From contig NC_065919.1 in NCBI RefSeq assembly GCF_024586455.1, positions 40,090,839 to 40,154,838 of the forward strand: a stretch of DNA of 64,000 bases. The letters run 5' to 3'. The DNA is from Bactrocera neohumeralis (lineage: Eukaryota; Arthropoda; Insecta; Diptera; Tephritidae). Below the pieces are notes generated by a model, which saw only the letters and a list, made by a program, of their open reading frames with translations, ran no database searches and was not told where the DNA came from. The position numbers were made by a program, and so were the translations under genes. Of the stretch, positions 10,182 through 21,889 are shown piece by piece; within the stretch, counting starts at the first letter, position 1, and every line of letters begins with the position of its first letter.

Positions 10182-11972
10182 ATGCTTTTAGGATATGACG
10201 ATGCACCTAGGCATTTGTGGACGGCTCCACTGCCAAGGAGAAGATGCTGCATTAGCAGCTGCGTGGCAAGGCAGGCGACACTCTTCGAATTCCCTAAAAG
10301 GGAAGATGTTCGACAGAGTTGGGCAAAGGCTTGCAACATAGTCGCATCGCCTTCCGATTCCCTATTTATTTGTCGCAACCATTTTGAAACAGAGCATGTC
10401 ACTAAATTCAAACTTTTGCCTGGGGCTTTTCCTTGTTTAAGATTAGAGTCAGCACTTAATCATAGATCGTCTAGCGATGACTCTGATTGGGTATGCCCGT
10501 CCGTCACTAGAACATATGTCCGTCCTAAGGTAGCTGTAGGTGATAGTGAAGAGAACGACATAACTTTGATGGAATTTGAGAAATCTTCCATCCTAGAAGA
10601 AAAAAAGATTAGGATTAGGGTCAGAAAGTAACTGCGAAGGCTTTGCATTAGACAGCCGCGAGCAATTTGTTCGATCCGCGCGTTATTATCAAAATAATGC
10701 GCTGAAATTAAATAAAAAGGTCAAAGAGTTAGAAGGGGTTATTGAGGATTTAGAAAAAAATATAAAGAACTACAAAAACGTGCAATAGTTGCGGATGAGA
10801 ATTCCAGCCATCATGCTATTACATTCGCTAGGATGATCGTCACAAACCACACTTTTTTAGTGACAATGAAAAGACGTTGGCACAAAATATTAATTATATG
10901 TCCACCAAATCTTATAGTTTCATGCGTGACGATTTAGGTTTCTCTTTACCGAGTAAAAGTTCTCTTTTGAGATGGCGCCCCATTAGGTTGATATGTTGTT
11001 CCTGGCTTCGATGCCAATGTCATATCAAATTTAGGCAAAATCGCAAAAATATGTCCGTTCTAGAACATAATTGCGTTCTTTTATTTGATGAAATCATCAT
11101 AAAGTCCGACAACTTATAATAGAGCTAGGGATATTATTGATGGGTTTGTAGGCTATGGTAAGGCGATCGGGAAATGAAAATAGGAAATATGTAATTGTTG
11201 TTTTTTTATAGTAAAAGGGTTAAATTCAAGCTAGAAATATGTGTATACTATATTTCCAAATGTGGACTTCTTACTCAATTTGAAAAAAATAGCACAGCAC
11301 TACAGTCCATTGGACTTAATGTTAAGGCTTTAGTCTGCGATCAAAGGGCTTCAAATTCTTCCATTTTCAAATCAGTAGGAATTAGTGAAGAAAAAAAATG
11401 TTAATGTTGTCAGATGAGCTATTTAGGGATCAAAGGGGATTAGATTTTATATTCCTTGGGAAGTTGAATTAAGATGCGTTTTTGGAAATTTTTTTTTTTA
11501 TAGATTCCGAGCCAGTCAGAGTATTAATACCCATCCGACTGCCCATGAAATCCAATATATTGTATGTCGTCTAATATCTATGAAGATACTTAGACAAAAT
11601 TTTGAGAATAAGCGGGCAAATTGCGAGGATGATGATGATGTTAATTTAGATTGGAATTTAGGCCCCGAAGATCGTCATCTAGATGTGCAGGAAATCTATC
11701 AGGAATATAAGCAACTCGGTTTGGAATCTTTTATTATTCCAGACGAAAATCTCATCTGTGCGAAAAATTACAAGGATGACAGCGATTTAAGGCTTGTCAA
11801 TCCTAGTGATAGGGTCTTCGAAGTGTGTCGTCTGCAAATGATGTGGTACGTCAAGCTCTTCAACGAATATGCTCATCATTCCAAAGTTCGTTGTCTAATG
11901 TTGTCCGCTATACAACAAAAAACCGAACCTAACGGTTTGATCAAGCCGATGAGTGTTTCGCCCACAAAATAA
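10182..11972 (+). pseudogene. P-element transposase relic with THAP domain
   Basis: The 5' ORF (10182-10631) holds a THAP-type C2CH zinc finger: CCISSC, a hydrophobic-basic stretch with LFEFPKRED, SWAKACNI, then ICRNHF and the closing LLPGAFPCL. Next, in broken frames, come a coiled coil (ALKLNKKVKELEGVIEDLEK, about 10700), YMSTKSYSFMRDDLGFSLPS (10890-10950, the helical block before the catalytic core) and LNVKALVCDQRASNSSIF (11317-11370, the strand bearing a catalytic Asp). Last are an HPTAHEIQYIVCRLISMKIL block (11540-11585) and GLIKPMSVSPTK at the end. The order matches P-element transposases. Multiple stops and missing segments make it inactive. The 11580-11972 ORF is the surviving C-terminal part. 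Confidence 0.83.
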
Positions 11973-12674
11973 AATTATTAGAATATTTAGTGACAGTACT
12001 GCCCTTTAAAAATTCCAAGTGGCTTGTGAAAGGAGAAGTAATTAGGGAACGACATCGGAAGCGCGATGAAAAAATAAAAAAAAACCTAAAAATAAGTTGC
12101 AAGTCAAAGGGTTCTGGCTATCGAACATCTTAAGTGCCCTGGAGACGATGAACTAATTGCGTCAAACCTTTTAAGTGTGTTGGTGTCGTCGGCTCCCGTC
12201 GGCTACACGTACGCTACACCGACTCGTTGTCGGCTCTGTTTGATCAAAATCAAAAATTTTTGATATGTCTATTTGACGGACGATAATTTGATCGTCTCCA
12301 CTCATGTTTGACAAGCATGACTCATTTGCAGTGAAGAGTTCAAGCGAAGAGGACATACTTGCAGAAAAGTGTAGAAAATTATGTTACTCACAAGCCAAAT
12401 TACCGCCACTCACCTTGGTTTAAGCGTTGGAACGTCTGCGGTTATCAGATACGTGTAGGCGCACGGATTGATCGAGAAAAGAGGCTCGGCGCCGTCCCTT
12501 TTGTCCACTATGTTTGGTGTCCTCGTGTGTGGTGTAAAAGGTGTGGTGTAGATGATGAAGCATTGAGTTGGTGTGTGTGTGATGAAATGATGACGTGTTG
12601 AGTATGGTGTGTGAAGTGCGGAATGGAAAAATGATGTGTTGAGTATGGTGTGTATGTGTGGGGTGTAGTTATCT
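11973..12674. other. Spacer with TG-rich tract before the MADF gene
   Basis: No gene I can support. 12180-12240 holds several GTCGGCT repeats. 12495-12665 is rich in TGTG/GTGTGG and contains GATGACGTGTTGAGTATGGT twice in variant form. The left end of the Harbinger element Z should lie here, but I could not fix its terminal repeat. Confidence 0.4.
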
Positions 12675-12682
12675 TATATAAG
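12675..12682 (+). promoter_or_regulatory. TATA box of the MADF gene
   Basis: TATATAAG lies about 205 bp upstream of the ATG at 12886. A start of transcription some 25-30 bases on (about 12705) would give a leader containing the AAATAAAGTA-rich tract at 12755-12880. Inferred from position only. Confidence 0.4.
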
Positions 12683-12754
12683 ATGGGGGCGCAGAAGCAC
12701 ATTTAACCAAAGTAAAGTGCGAAAAAAGTGAAGTGAAATAAGTGTAAAATTTTA

Positions 12755-12880
12755 AAATAAATAAAATAAATAAAGTAAAATAAAATAAATAAAGTAAAAT
12801 AAAATATATAAAGTGAAGTAAAATCGAATAAAATAAAGTAAATAAAATAAATAAAGTAAAATAAAATAAAATATTAAAAG
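12755..12880. repeat. AT-rich simple repeat (AAATAAAGT-type)
   Basis: Irregular tandem units of AAATAAAGTAAAATA make up nearly the whole leader in front of the MADF gene. Confidence 0.75.
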
Positions 12881-12885
12881 TAAAA

Positions 12886-13239
12886 ATGGAGAAATCTTTA
12901 AATGAACAACAATTTATGCTACGATTGATGGAACACTATCAAATTTTAGAAGGATTGTGGAACACTCGAGTGGAGGCCTGTAGTAATCGACAAGAAAAGA
13001 GGAAGCAGTACCACATGCTTCAAAAAATATACCGAGAACAGTACCCAAAGGCCACAGTCGAAGACCTAAAAAAAATTAATATTTTGCGTACGGGTTTTAG
13101 GCGGGAGAAACAGCGATTGGCTGAATGCCAAAAAAGTGGTGCGGGAACTGAAGAAACCGAGTCAAATTTGTTCTACTATGCGCATATGCAATTTCTAAAT
13201 GATGTGGAGGCACCAAGCACATCAAGAGTACTACAGTAA
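12886..13239 (+). CDS. MADF-domain accessory protein of Harbinger Z
   Basis: An intact 117-aa frame. Residues about 12-75 look like a MADF (Myb/SANT-like) DNA-binding domain, with FMLRLMEHYQILEGLWNTR and, further on, RKQYHMLQKIYREQYPKAT and INILRTGFRREKQRL. In Harbinger elements the accessory Myb/MADF protein binds DNA and partners the transposase (family knowledge). It ends at a TAA directly after VLQ; the same bases form a CAGTAAGT donor, so a longer spliced product is possible. An AATAAA lies about 30 bases downstream. Its neighbour is the convergent transposase gene, whose 3' end is only ~90 bp away. Confidence 0.7.
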   Translation: MEKSLNEQQFMLRLMEHYQILEGLWNTRVEACSNRQEKRKQYHMLQKIYREQYPKATVEDLKKINILRTGFRREKQRLAECQKSGAGTEETESNLFYYAHMQFLNDVEAPSTSRVLQ

Positions 13240-13327
13240 GTAAAATTCTTAAAAAACGTATATTTCAATAAACTTTTATTTTTAGAATATATTTATAAAC
13301 ATAAAAACTATGTAGTTAAATTTAGAG

Positions 13328-13520
13328 TTATGCATACTTCGTTTGCCAAGAAACTGCCCCATCGTTGCTAAAATATTCTGCAAAAGTCTCACGAATTTCT
13401 TTAGCTTTATTTGTAGCATTCCGCATTTGTATGCATTCCAGTGCATTAAAATGTAAGTATATCTTTACGCCATTTTCCAATAACCTAATCCCCTGAGCTG
13501 GTAACTTCATTATCAATTAC
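13328..13520 (-). pseudogene. Harbinger Z transposase, 3' part
   Basis: Minus-strand residues MRNATNKAKEIRETFAEYF and DGAVSWQTKYA form the C-terminal block of PIF/Harbinger DDE transposases. The rest of the gene lies at 22833-23454. The two parts are separated by the 9.3-kb Y insertion, whose ATAA duplication marks the break (13521-13524 and 22829-22832). A frameshift also occurs within this part, near 13450. Confidence 0.78.
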
Positions 13521-13628
13521 ATAAGAGTCAAACCACGTCAACTTGATCAATGTTTTTTCATCACTTTTAGAAATCTAATGACATTTCTGAAATTCGATAG
13601 CTTATATCAAAATGAAAAAACACTTTAA

Positions 13629-16137
13629 CCCTACATGGTTATAATATTTTTACCCTACACTACGGTTATAACTCGTCGAATCGACGAACTTTGTTTTTAA
13701 AAAAATCGTACAAGAAAACTATTAAAGTAAAAATACACAAAAATCATTATTAGTAAGGTTTTTTTTATTTAAAAGTAATAAAAGAATATATTATATAAAA
13801 ATAACTTTCTTTTCTAATAAAAGTTTGTATTATTTTTCAGCCTCTTTTTTTGATTTTTTTTAAGGAACTAACATTTTAAAAAACAATAAGTAAAAAAAAC
13901 TTAAACTAAAGTGACTTATTTCATGCACAGACTTTGAAGATAATACATTGAAGCAAATAAAAGTAAAAACAAAAAATGGAAAAAGCATCATTTCATACAT
14001 GAGGCACAAAGCTCAACTTTGTGGTCACCGCATACGCTTTTTGAGCACTTCTTACAGACAGACTTTGTCATCCTGCGCTTTCTTGATGGACAGAAGTGGC
14101 ATATTTTGCGTTTCTTTGGCTCCGCTTCAACATTTTCAGCTTCTGCTTGTGCAGTAGGAATAATTTTATGAATATTCTCTTCTCTTCTCGGAGAACCGCA
14201 AGTTTGGTGTTTCCAGCCTTTTTTCCAAAATTGGAGTCACCAGCGATTCATGAAGCTCTTTTAAGAAGTTTCGACGAATTTTTGGCTTTTGTCCTTTTGA
14301 AAACATGTTGTGGGTATATATTACGTAGCAGTTTACGAATGTTATGTTTAGAATTCCATAAAATAAACACATCGGCCATCTGTTGGTCTTGCGCGAGCAG
14401 GACATCACGCTGCACATTTGGTCTAAAGTGTCAACGCCGCCTTTTGTTTGGTTATAAAAATTAACCATATCGGGTTTTCCGTTTTCTGTGTTGATTTTTC
14501 CTTCTTCATCGCAGCTTGACAAAAGATAAATAAGCTTTTTCGGTTTTTGTTTATATGACAACAAGGTCAGCTCGTTGTCATAACAAAACATAGAAGTTCC
14601 AGGTTTCCGCCCTTTAACATTGCCCATCTCCTTCGGAATTTCTCGTTTGTTTGACCGTAAAGTGCCAACAATAGTCAATTTATACGGCTCAAGAAGCAAT
14701 GATTTTGCAAGTGGAATCGATGTGAACCAGTTATCCATTGTGACGTTTCGGTTGGTTCCATGAACAGATTTTGTCAGCTCTTTTACGTAATATTCTGCTA
14801 GAGGCATTGTCGTTGTATTAGAACCTTTTCCCAGGTATGGGTGAGCGTCGCACATGTATTTGGTACCACTGTCACACATCATCAGTAGTTTCAAACCATA
14901 TTTGGCTGGTTTATTCGGTATGTACATTCGAAAAGAACACTTTCCTCGGAAAGCTAAAAGCTGTTCATCGATGGTTAAAAATAAGCCGGGCACGTAGTTC
15001 TGGCGGCATTTTTCGATAAAAAGCTCCCAAATTTTTCTTATGGGAGCAAACTTATCTCGGTTCATTGTCAATCTTACAGTTTTGTCGTCAAAACGAAGGC
15101 AGGACATCAAAAATTTGAATCTCATTTTGGTCATTGTAGATACATAGCGCGTACCGGAAAGTGTAGAATCAAAAAGCTCTTCTGTTGTCAAATGGTTGTC
15201 TTTTTTGACAGCCATAAGAACAAGAAGTCCAATTACTGCATAGATCTCTGATGCGTCAGTCTCACGCATTTGCATTTCTATAGTGCTATTTTTTTACAAC
15301 GATTCCCGATCTCAACATTTGTCCACTGTACAATCTCTGCAATAATTTCTGGAGTTATGAATAACTTAAGGCATTGAAGAGGATCGTCGATGCCTTTTCA
15401 CTCTCGGGATGATCCTCTTGCCTTGTGGACATAATGTATTGCCCGGCGGTGTGATTTGCCCTTTTTAGTTGTCCACTTATGAAAGTTCTTGCCGCGAAGG
15501 CTAGTTTTCGACGTAGCAATGATATTTGTTTGCGAACGCAGAACGTTTAATGGGATGTCATCTTCATCTGAAAAGTCTTCATTTGTTTCTGATGGAATAT
15601 TTATTTCATCAGAAAACTCGTCTTCTCCAGCGACTATAAAATCAGACTGATCTTCGTTTGCGCCGCTGTTTTCATCCTCCCTAAAATCGACTTCCCCAAA
15701 ACCAAAATTATCCAAATCACTGGAATCATCATCGTCACAATGTAACAAAAACTCTTCAATGCCTGATTCCATAAGACTTTTTTTGTTGCTCATATTGCTG
15801 TTTTATAATACAAATAAAATAAAAAATATAATAAATAACCTGAAAATAACAATACTAACTCTTTACAAAAAAAAAACTAAACAAACTAATCAAAAACATA
15901 AGAGGCCATACAAATTCAAAAAGTCACACTAAAGTTATAACTCGTCGATACGACGAATACACACCTGCAAATATCTATCTTCGAAACAGGTTTTCGCTGC
16001 GTACGTCTGCTCACTGCAAGCTCTCTTAAGCAACTAACGTTGTGGAAAAAATGAGAGCAATTAAAGCAACCCCAAAAAAGTTATGTGAAAAAGATTGAGA
16101 GTGCGTAGTCGATTCGACGAGTTATAACCATCTAGGG
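13629..16137 (-). mobile_element. piggyBac-like DNA transposon
   Basis: Flanked by TTAA (13625-13628, 16138-16141), the piggyBac target. Terminal repeats CCCTACATGGTTATAA and, reverse complemented, CCCTAGATGGTTATAA. A subterminal motif TTATAACTCGTCGAATCGAC occurs inside both ends, with a third variant at about 15935-15958. The element is 2509 bp, a normal size, and inserted into the left terminal repeat of Y. Confidence 0.93.
13988..15793 (-). pseudogene. piggyBac transposase, frameshifted but nearly complete
   Basis: The N-terminal part (15398-15793) is the acidic leader with repeated DDDDSSDLDNF-like stretches. The main 369-aa frame (14166-15275) is the DDE_Tnp_1_7 core with all three catalytic aspartates: TIDEQLLAFRG (D103 of this frame), TMDNWFTS (D181) and GGVDTLDQM (D282). 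In another frame (13988-14165) follows the cysteine-rich C-terminal domain ICHFC, CKKCSKSVCGDHK, LCASCMK. That domain binds the element ends in piggyBac. Breaks: a shift plus stop at about 15275-15400 and a shift at about 14166. The bridging sequence LQCLKLFITPEIIAEIVQW is still present, so it is recently dead. The 14096-14464 plus-strand frame is a shadow. Confidence 0.92.
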
Positions 16138-16537
16138 TTAAATAGTTTTTCGAAATTCTGCGCCGTTTTTTTTATATTCAATTTTTACTAATTTAGCAAC
16201 ATTTTAAGAAAAAATGTATATGTCAGGACCTGTTTGCTATAAACGAATGAAATTTTTTTTGAATATCGAAAACTGTATTTACTTTATTTTAAAAATATTG
16301 AACGTGAAATATTCGAAATTTAAGTAATTTGTTAATAACAATTGTTTAAACAATTGAAATTTTTTATGCTTTCTAGGCCTACAATTACAGTGAAAATTTT
16401 ACAAAACATACTTTAAACATCCATTTTCCATATCCCCCAAAGAAAAAATTTGTATTTTTGACTCTAAGAGTCAATATCGCATTTTTAGACTCACCATACA
16501 CTATAGCCAGTGAGCTAGTGATGGACACGATGCTGAC

Positions 16538-16711
16538 AGTGCCTTACAGAGCTAATTATGAATGATGATACTCTCCATGATTCCAACAATTGTAGCTCAA
16601 AGTCGACAACTTCTGGATGTGGGGCATATACACGGTGCTTATTTATTATAATCAGTTCAAACAACAATAACTTTTAACATTGCAAAACGAAAAATACAAT
16701 GTTACACATAC
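16538..16711. other. Unique part of Y between its arm and the hAT-like insertion
   Basis: No gene. This is the inner flank of Y's left arm, ending at the target site of the 16720-19517 element. Confidence 0.5.
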
Positions 16712-16719
16712 ATATGTGT

Positions 16720-19517
16720 TAGGATGGTCCTTATTTTTCGACTTTTTAAAACTTAACCGGGCACCCCGTAATATGATTCTCTACCCTAAAATAAGAAATA
16801 AGAATTTTTAAAATTTATTTTTTGAATAGTTTTAGAGGTCGCTACCTTAAGTCGAACTTTGAAAAAAGCAGTTTTATAGACATTATAACTATGAAGTTAT
16901 ATAATTAGTTTCAGATTTTTTTGTAACGCATTTTAAATTTTTCGCCATTATTTTTACATGGTTGTACATTGCATTTCATTTGAAACTTTCAAACCTTTCT
17001 TTTTCAGTACTCTCAGTTCGAATTTAGTAAATATACAGAACACACGTGCTTTTCCTTTTCCAAACCATACGTTCTGTTTCAACTTGTTATGGCGTCAACA
17101 AGTAGTGGCGGTAGTTTATTAACTAGAAATAAAACCAACGTTTGGTTAATCGGTCAGTCAATACCAAATCTAAATCAATCGAAATTACCTTCTATTGGTG
17201 AGGTGTTACGTTTATTTTTTTACTACAAAAGTGAAGAAAAAAGAACCGATCGAGATTCTGCTACTGTGGCTGCTGGTGAAGTCATGAATTTATGGGAAAA
17301 AGCTAGTATACCAGCAAGATTGAAAAAACATGTTATCAGTAAAATAGAAAAATACTTCATAGAGTGGAAGAATCTAAAAAAAAATAAGGAGAACAAGAAA
17401 AAACGTTCGAAAGCAATAGAGAAAAAAGAGCGAGATTGGCAACAAAAATTAGAAGATTTGTTTGATATTGCTCATTCTGAAGCTTTAAATATTTTGACTG
17501 TAGAAGAGGATAAGCAGTTTTTATCAGCACAACGACAGAAAGATCGCCCTGGTTTAATAGGTTCAATAGACAAAAAAAGTTTGAGAAAAAGTGAGGAACT
17601 GAAAAAGAAAGAAGAACGCCTCAAAAAGTTACGTGAAAGAGAAAACAGATGTATTTCAGCTTTGACAGAAAAATATGTACTTTCTTCCTCAACTACCAGC
17701 GAAGAAACTAGTGCATCTGATTTCGAAGTTTCATTAGGACCTTCAAAAGTGCAACCGCCAAAAAAACGAGCTCGAAAAGAAGTAATAAGTAGCCACTTAG
17801 CTGCTAGCCTTGATGTCACAAAATTAAGTGACAGAAAAGCTGCTGTGGTTATAGCATCTACATTGAAAAGTGCTGGATGTCACCCGTCAGAGTTTAATGT
17901 TAATAGATCTTCAATACGTCGAAATCGTTTAAAAAATCGAAAAGCAATTGCACAATCTCTTAAAAACGAGTTTCAACCTGATGTGCCATTAACGATTCAT
18001 TGGGATGGCAAGTTAATTGAAGGCATAAGTGGTCACGAAACTGTAGATCGTCTACCAATTTTAGTGTCGGGACTTGGAGGAGATCAGCTTCTAGCGGTTC
18101 CAAAATTGAATTGTGGAACAGGGAAAGCTTGTGCATCAGCTGTATACGAATCAATAACTTCATGGGGTTTAAGCGATAAAATAAAATGTTTATGTTTTGA
18201 TCTACAGCTGTAAACACCGGTCTGATAAATGGAGCTTGTGTTCTTCTGGAACAGAAAATGAAGAAAGATATGCTTTGGCTGGCCTGTCGCCACCATGTAG
18301 GGGAAATTATGTTACAAGCTGCCTTTGATCAAGCTCTAGGTTCATCTAGTGGGCCTGATATTCTATTGTTTAAAAGGTTTAAAAAAATTGGGAAAAAATT
18401 GACCAAAATGATTATAAAACAGTAATTCATGATACCACGTCCTTCAAGATCATAGAAAATATTGCTGAAGACAGGATTTCTTTTGCACAAAACCAACTCC
18501 AAATATATCAACCTCCAGATGACTATAAAGACTTGCTGAATCTTACGATCACTTACTTGGGAGGAGTTCCTGAAAAAGGAGTGTCATTTAGGAGGCCTGC
18601 TGGCCTTCATCGCACTAGGTGGATGGCTAAAGCCATGTACTGCTTGAAAATTTTCCTTTTTCGACATCACTTTAAGCTTTCAAAGAAAGAAGAAAAAGCA
18701 ATCAAAGATATATGTATTTTTACAATCATGATATATATGTAAAATACTGGTTTCAAGCTGCTATCGGATATTCAGCACCAAGAAACGACTTACAATTATT
18801 AAAAGACCTTGACTCCTTTAAAAATATAAACCCAGTAATAGCCAAAATTACTATGAAAAAAATACTGGGCCATTTATGGTACTTATCAGAAGAGTTGGTG
18901 TCTTTTGCATTTTTCGACGACGAACTATCAGCTCAAGATAAGAAAAAGATGGTAAATGCACTAAAAAACAAAGGTGTAGCGAATTGTCCAAACAGAAAAA
19001 GCATTGATGTCGAACACATCAGTGAAAAAAGCATAGAATAGATGATTCTGATTTTAAGGCTGCAAAAGCAATCGTCCATTCTATGCGGGTAGTGAATGAT
19101 ATTGCTGAGCATGGTGTTGCCTTAATGGAGGAATATAATAAATTGATAACAAACGATGAAGAGCAAAAGCAGTATTTGCTTTTGTTGATAAAAGACTACA
19201 GACAGAAATATCCTGATTCAAAAAAATCAACACTTCTATCCTGATTTTACACAATTTCAGTATTAAAACATACTCTTATTTGTATTGTTTACTTAAATTT
19301 TGCATGTAAATGTTTTATATCAATAAATAAAAGTTAGTGATTAATATAGTGATTTTATTGTTTTAAATTACAAATAAACATTTGTAGCGACCTCTAAATA
19401 TTATTTTAAAAATTAAATAAAAATGCTGAGAGTGTTTCTTAGCATAGAAAAGCAATTGAGATGGTGCCCGGACAAAAATTCCAAAAAAATTTTTTTACAC
19501 ATATAAGGACCACCCTA
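16720..19517 (+). mobile_element. hAT-like DNA transposon inside Y
   Basis: Ends TAGGATGGTCCTTAT (left) and TAGGGTGGTCCTTAT (right, reverse complement), each followed by a CGGGCACC block (CCGGGCACC) 30-40 bp inside. The 8-bp ATATGTGT duplication is perfect (16712-16719 and 19518-19525). The 8-bp duplication and YARNG-type end point to hAT or a relative. The 2.8-kb element has one gene on the plus strand. AGAGGTCGCTACC/TAGCGACCTCT near both ends (about 16830 and 19385) is a second inverted repeat. Confidence 0.83.
17089..19244 (+). pseudogene. hAT-like transposase of an unnamed clade
   Basis: The first frame (17089-18213, 374 aa) starts with a Ser/Lys-rich region, then long coiled-coil-like Lys/Glu helices (about residues 90-190), a basic stretch PPKKRARK (likely nuclear signal, about 224) and the start of the catalytic domain with TIHWDGK (D306) and CLCFD (D371). 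After one lost base the protein continues TAVNTGLINGACVLLEQ, then LACRHHVGEIM, a C-x2-H like that of hAT/P/Kolobok transposases. Further frames carry GLHRTRWMAKAMYCLKIFLF (about 18605), VKYWFQAAIGYSAPRNDLQL (18738) and GHLWYLSEELVSFAFFDDEL, where the last catalytic Glu may lie. The C-terminal tail runs to 19244. Frameshifts fall near 18205, 18390, 18725 and 19040. I recognise the family as widespread in arthropods but know no name for it. Confidence 0.7.
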
Positions 19518-19768
19518 ATATGTGTGGTGTACAACAGATAGACGACACGCTACAAACTTCATTTAATCACATGGATCACCGAAGACGTATCATTAGAATA
19601 AAGCCTACATTTGAGAGTTGTTTCACTCGCAACTGCGATTTGATGGTACTGACGCGTATTTTTTATAGCAGCGACATTTTCAAAACTTTTTTGAATATTT
19701 CTATCGTGACGATCGTGTTCTGCTTGGGAACAAAAATCAAAATCTATATTTTTGAAGAAGTCGTTTGC

Positions 19769-21889
19769 CTATTTATAGAATTTTTTGGGAGTGTTGATAA
19801 GATCACTATCGACTCGCTGCAAACTGGCGCGATATGCGTGCCTCTTTACGGTTCCACCGACCCCATCACATGCCCCCTTCTCATGAGAAGTGGCGAAAAA
19901 ATTCCATTCCGCTTTGACATTGAATTCTTTCTCATGTCTTGCCAAATTTCGGAAATTAAATTTATTCTTATATTGTGAGGCAGCTCCATCCGAAAAATAA
20001 AAGAGTTTTTTCACCAAGTTTTTCCCAAATTTCCGTTTCAAATATGCAATGAGTTTGGTGTTGAACAAATGCACTGATTTAGTATCGTGAGAAACTTTTT
20101 CTGAGATAATCACAAAGTTGAGATGCAAAGTCTCATTCAATTGTCGATAGTAAATCACGTATGGATGCACAGTGACCTGGCTATTCGTCCAATGATGAGA
20201 CTGGACAGCATTCTGAATGTGAAATGTATAATTTTCAGCGAAGTCCAAACTAACAATGAATTCACCTTCTCCAGCTGATTTCTTCTTTTCGACAAAATAC
20301 GCAGCTTGCGCCTTAGCAAGAAAATCGTGTTTTCGGAGCAAATTCAGACTTTTTGCAAAATCTTGCAAGAAATCATCTCTGACCTGAGTTATTTCTGATA
20401 TATTACTCCTGTAAGAAAGTGTAACAAATATCAATTATGAAATGGCAATGACCAATGGAAGTGGTTGATAAATGAGTAACAATATATATTTTTTAATATA
20501 ATTTTTCACAAAAAGTCACGTTCATTTCATTAATCTCGTTTGAATTTGGATCGGATTGACGATAATTGATTTCAAAAATAATATATCATAATAAATGTGT
20601 TGCATATAGATGGATGGGTAATAATATGTTTCATTTAATCTCACTCTCAATTGATTAGGATTTTCAATTTGTGCAATTTCTTTTAATTGTCTATCTGATC
20701 TACAATTAATTCATTAACTTAAATTTAATCAAATTATATATAAATTTCTATTAAAAAATCAGAAGTTATTGGGTAATATATACCTGTCTGTATTTGTCCA
20801 TTGACTATATGTTAGTGAAGATACATACATATATTATTCTGTTCGAAAAGTTCTTTTAATTTCGTGATGACAGGTTCAATTCCAAGACAATTTTCACATA
20901 TGGGTAAATAACAATCTGATGATGAATTATTGCAAATCGTTTTTTTGATAAAATCTTGAGAAGTTTCGGTATAATTGATTTTCCGAATCTTCAATTCTCG
21001 TTTGATCCCAAAGATTCTCATGTCCATATTTTGATGTGTCTGGCACACGCAAACATTTTGTGTTCCGCTTTGACCAGCTAAAATGCACTCGCGAGGTCTA
21101 AGGTCACGAAATTTGGAAAAGGCCTACGTGCGATTGAGGAAACTCAGTTTTAAATTGCTCATATAAGTCATTCAGATTGAATAGCAATAATCTTTTTTGA
21201 ACTTTAGTTTTCACACCATTTTCTAAAACTGTCTTATAATCTTTTATTCCTGGCATTAATCTGCTCGCTTAGTCAGACAAATAGAAATCTTTCACTCTAT
21301 TAACAGTCTCAAGTGAAATGATTTTTCCTTTTTTTTTGGCAGGTCGAGATGCAAAACCAGAGTTTTTTAGCATTTTTTTTGCAGCTGAAGCTGTGTATCG
21401 AGTTACCGAAAATGTTCTACATATTTCAGCAATAGTCCATTCATGTGGGAGAGTAGTTAGTATCTGAATTTTATCAGATCTCGATTTTGCTGCGGCTAAA
21501 GCAGTTTTTACATTCTGAACTAGAGACTCCGATCCATTTTTCTTGCTCTTTTCGCCATTACAGTTGTTGATTACTGGTGATTTATTAATTGCAGCAATGA
21601 GTTTCTGACCATCTTGTACTGATAATTTCCCTCCAAGTTTTTTCTTCAACGGTGGTTCCCCAAGTTCATGTAATAGTGCATTTACTGTTGTTGTTTTCAA
21701 TGAGTTGTCGATCTCATCGCATCGGAAAGCTGGATCAGATTTTTCGGAGTCAACAATCTCGTCACTTGAATCATCCTTATCTAATTCTTGAACTGAATCC
21801 TTATTCATCCGTGGAATAGATGATTTCATTGGAAACAAAATTTCATTTTTCAAGTAACATTTTGTCCGGCATGACTTGCACACATACAT
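19769..21889 (-). pseudogene. Sola-like DDD transposase of element Y
   Basis: The N-terminal frame (21269-21889, 206 aa) opens with a Cys pair (CKSCRTKC), an acidic stretch and a helix-turn-helix-like part, HEWTIAEICRTFSVTRYTAS. Middle pieces follow in shifted frames: MPGIKDYKTVLENG, QKRLLLFNLNDLYEQFK, RPRECILAGQSGTQNVCVC (a Cys/His cluster). The catalytic part (19769-20434, 221 aa) has three candidate acidic residues: FIVSLDFAENY (D64), FYFSDGAASQYKN (D149) and TSHEKGACDGVGG (D190). An in-frame stop at 19769 is followed by about 70 more plausible codons towards 19560, next to the hAT-like insertion. The motif set occurs in many animal elements; I place it near Sola with reserve. Confidence 0.65.

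Noticed and set aside
12495..12665. TG-rich tract as a CRISPR-like or satellite array
   Set aside because: No regular repeat-spacer structure; it is only a low-complexity TG-rich stretch with one imperfect duplicated unit.
14096..14464. 122-aa plus-strand frame
   Set aside because: Antisense shadow of the piggyBac transposase C-terminus, which has clear motifs on the other strand.
17357..18296. Four minus-strand frames over the hAT-like transposase
   Set aside because: Shadows of the 374-aa plus-strand frame that carries the motifs.
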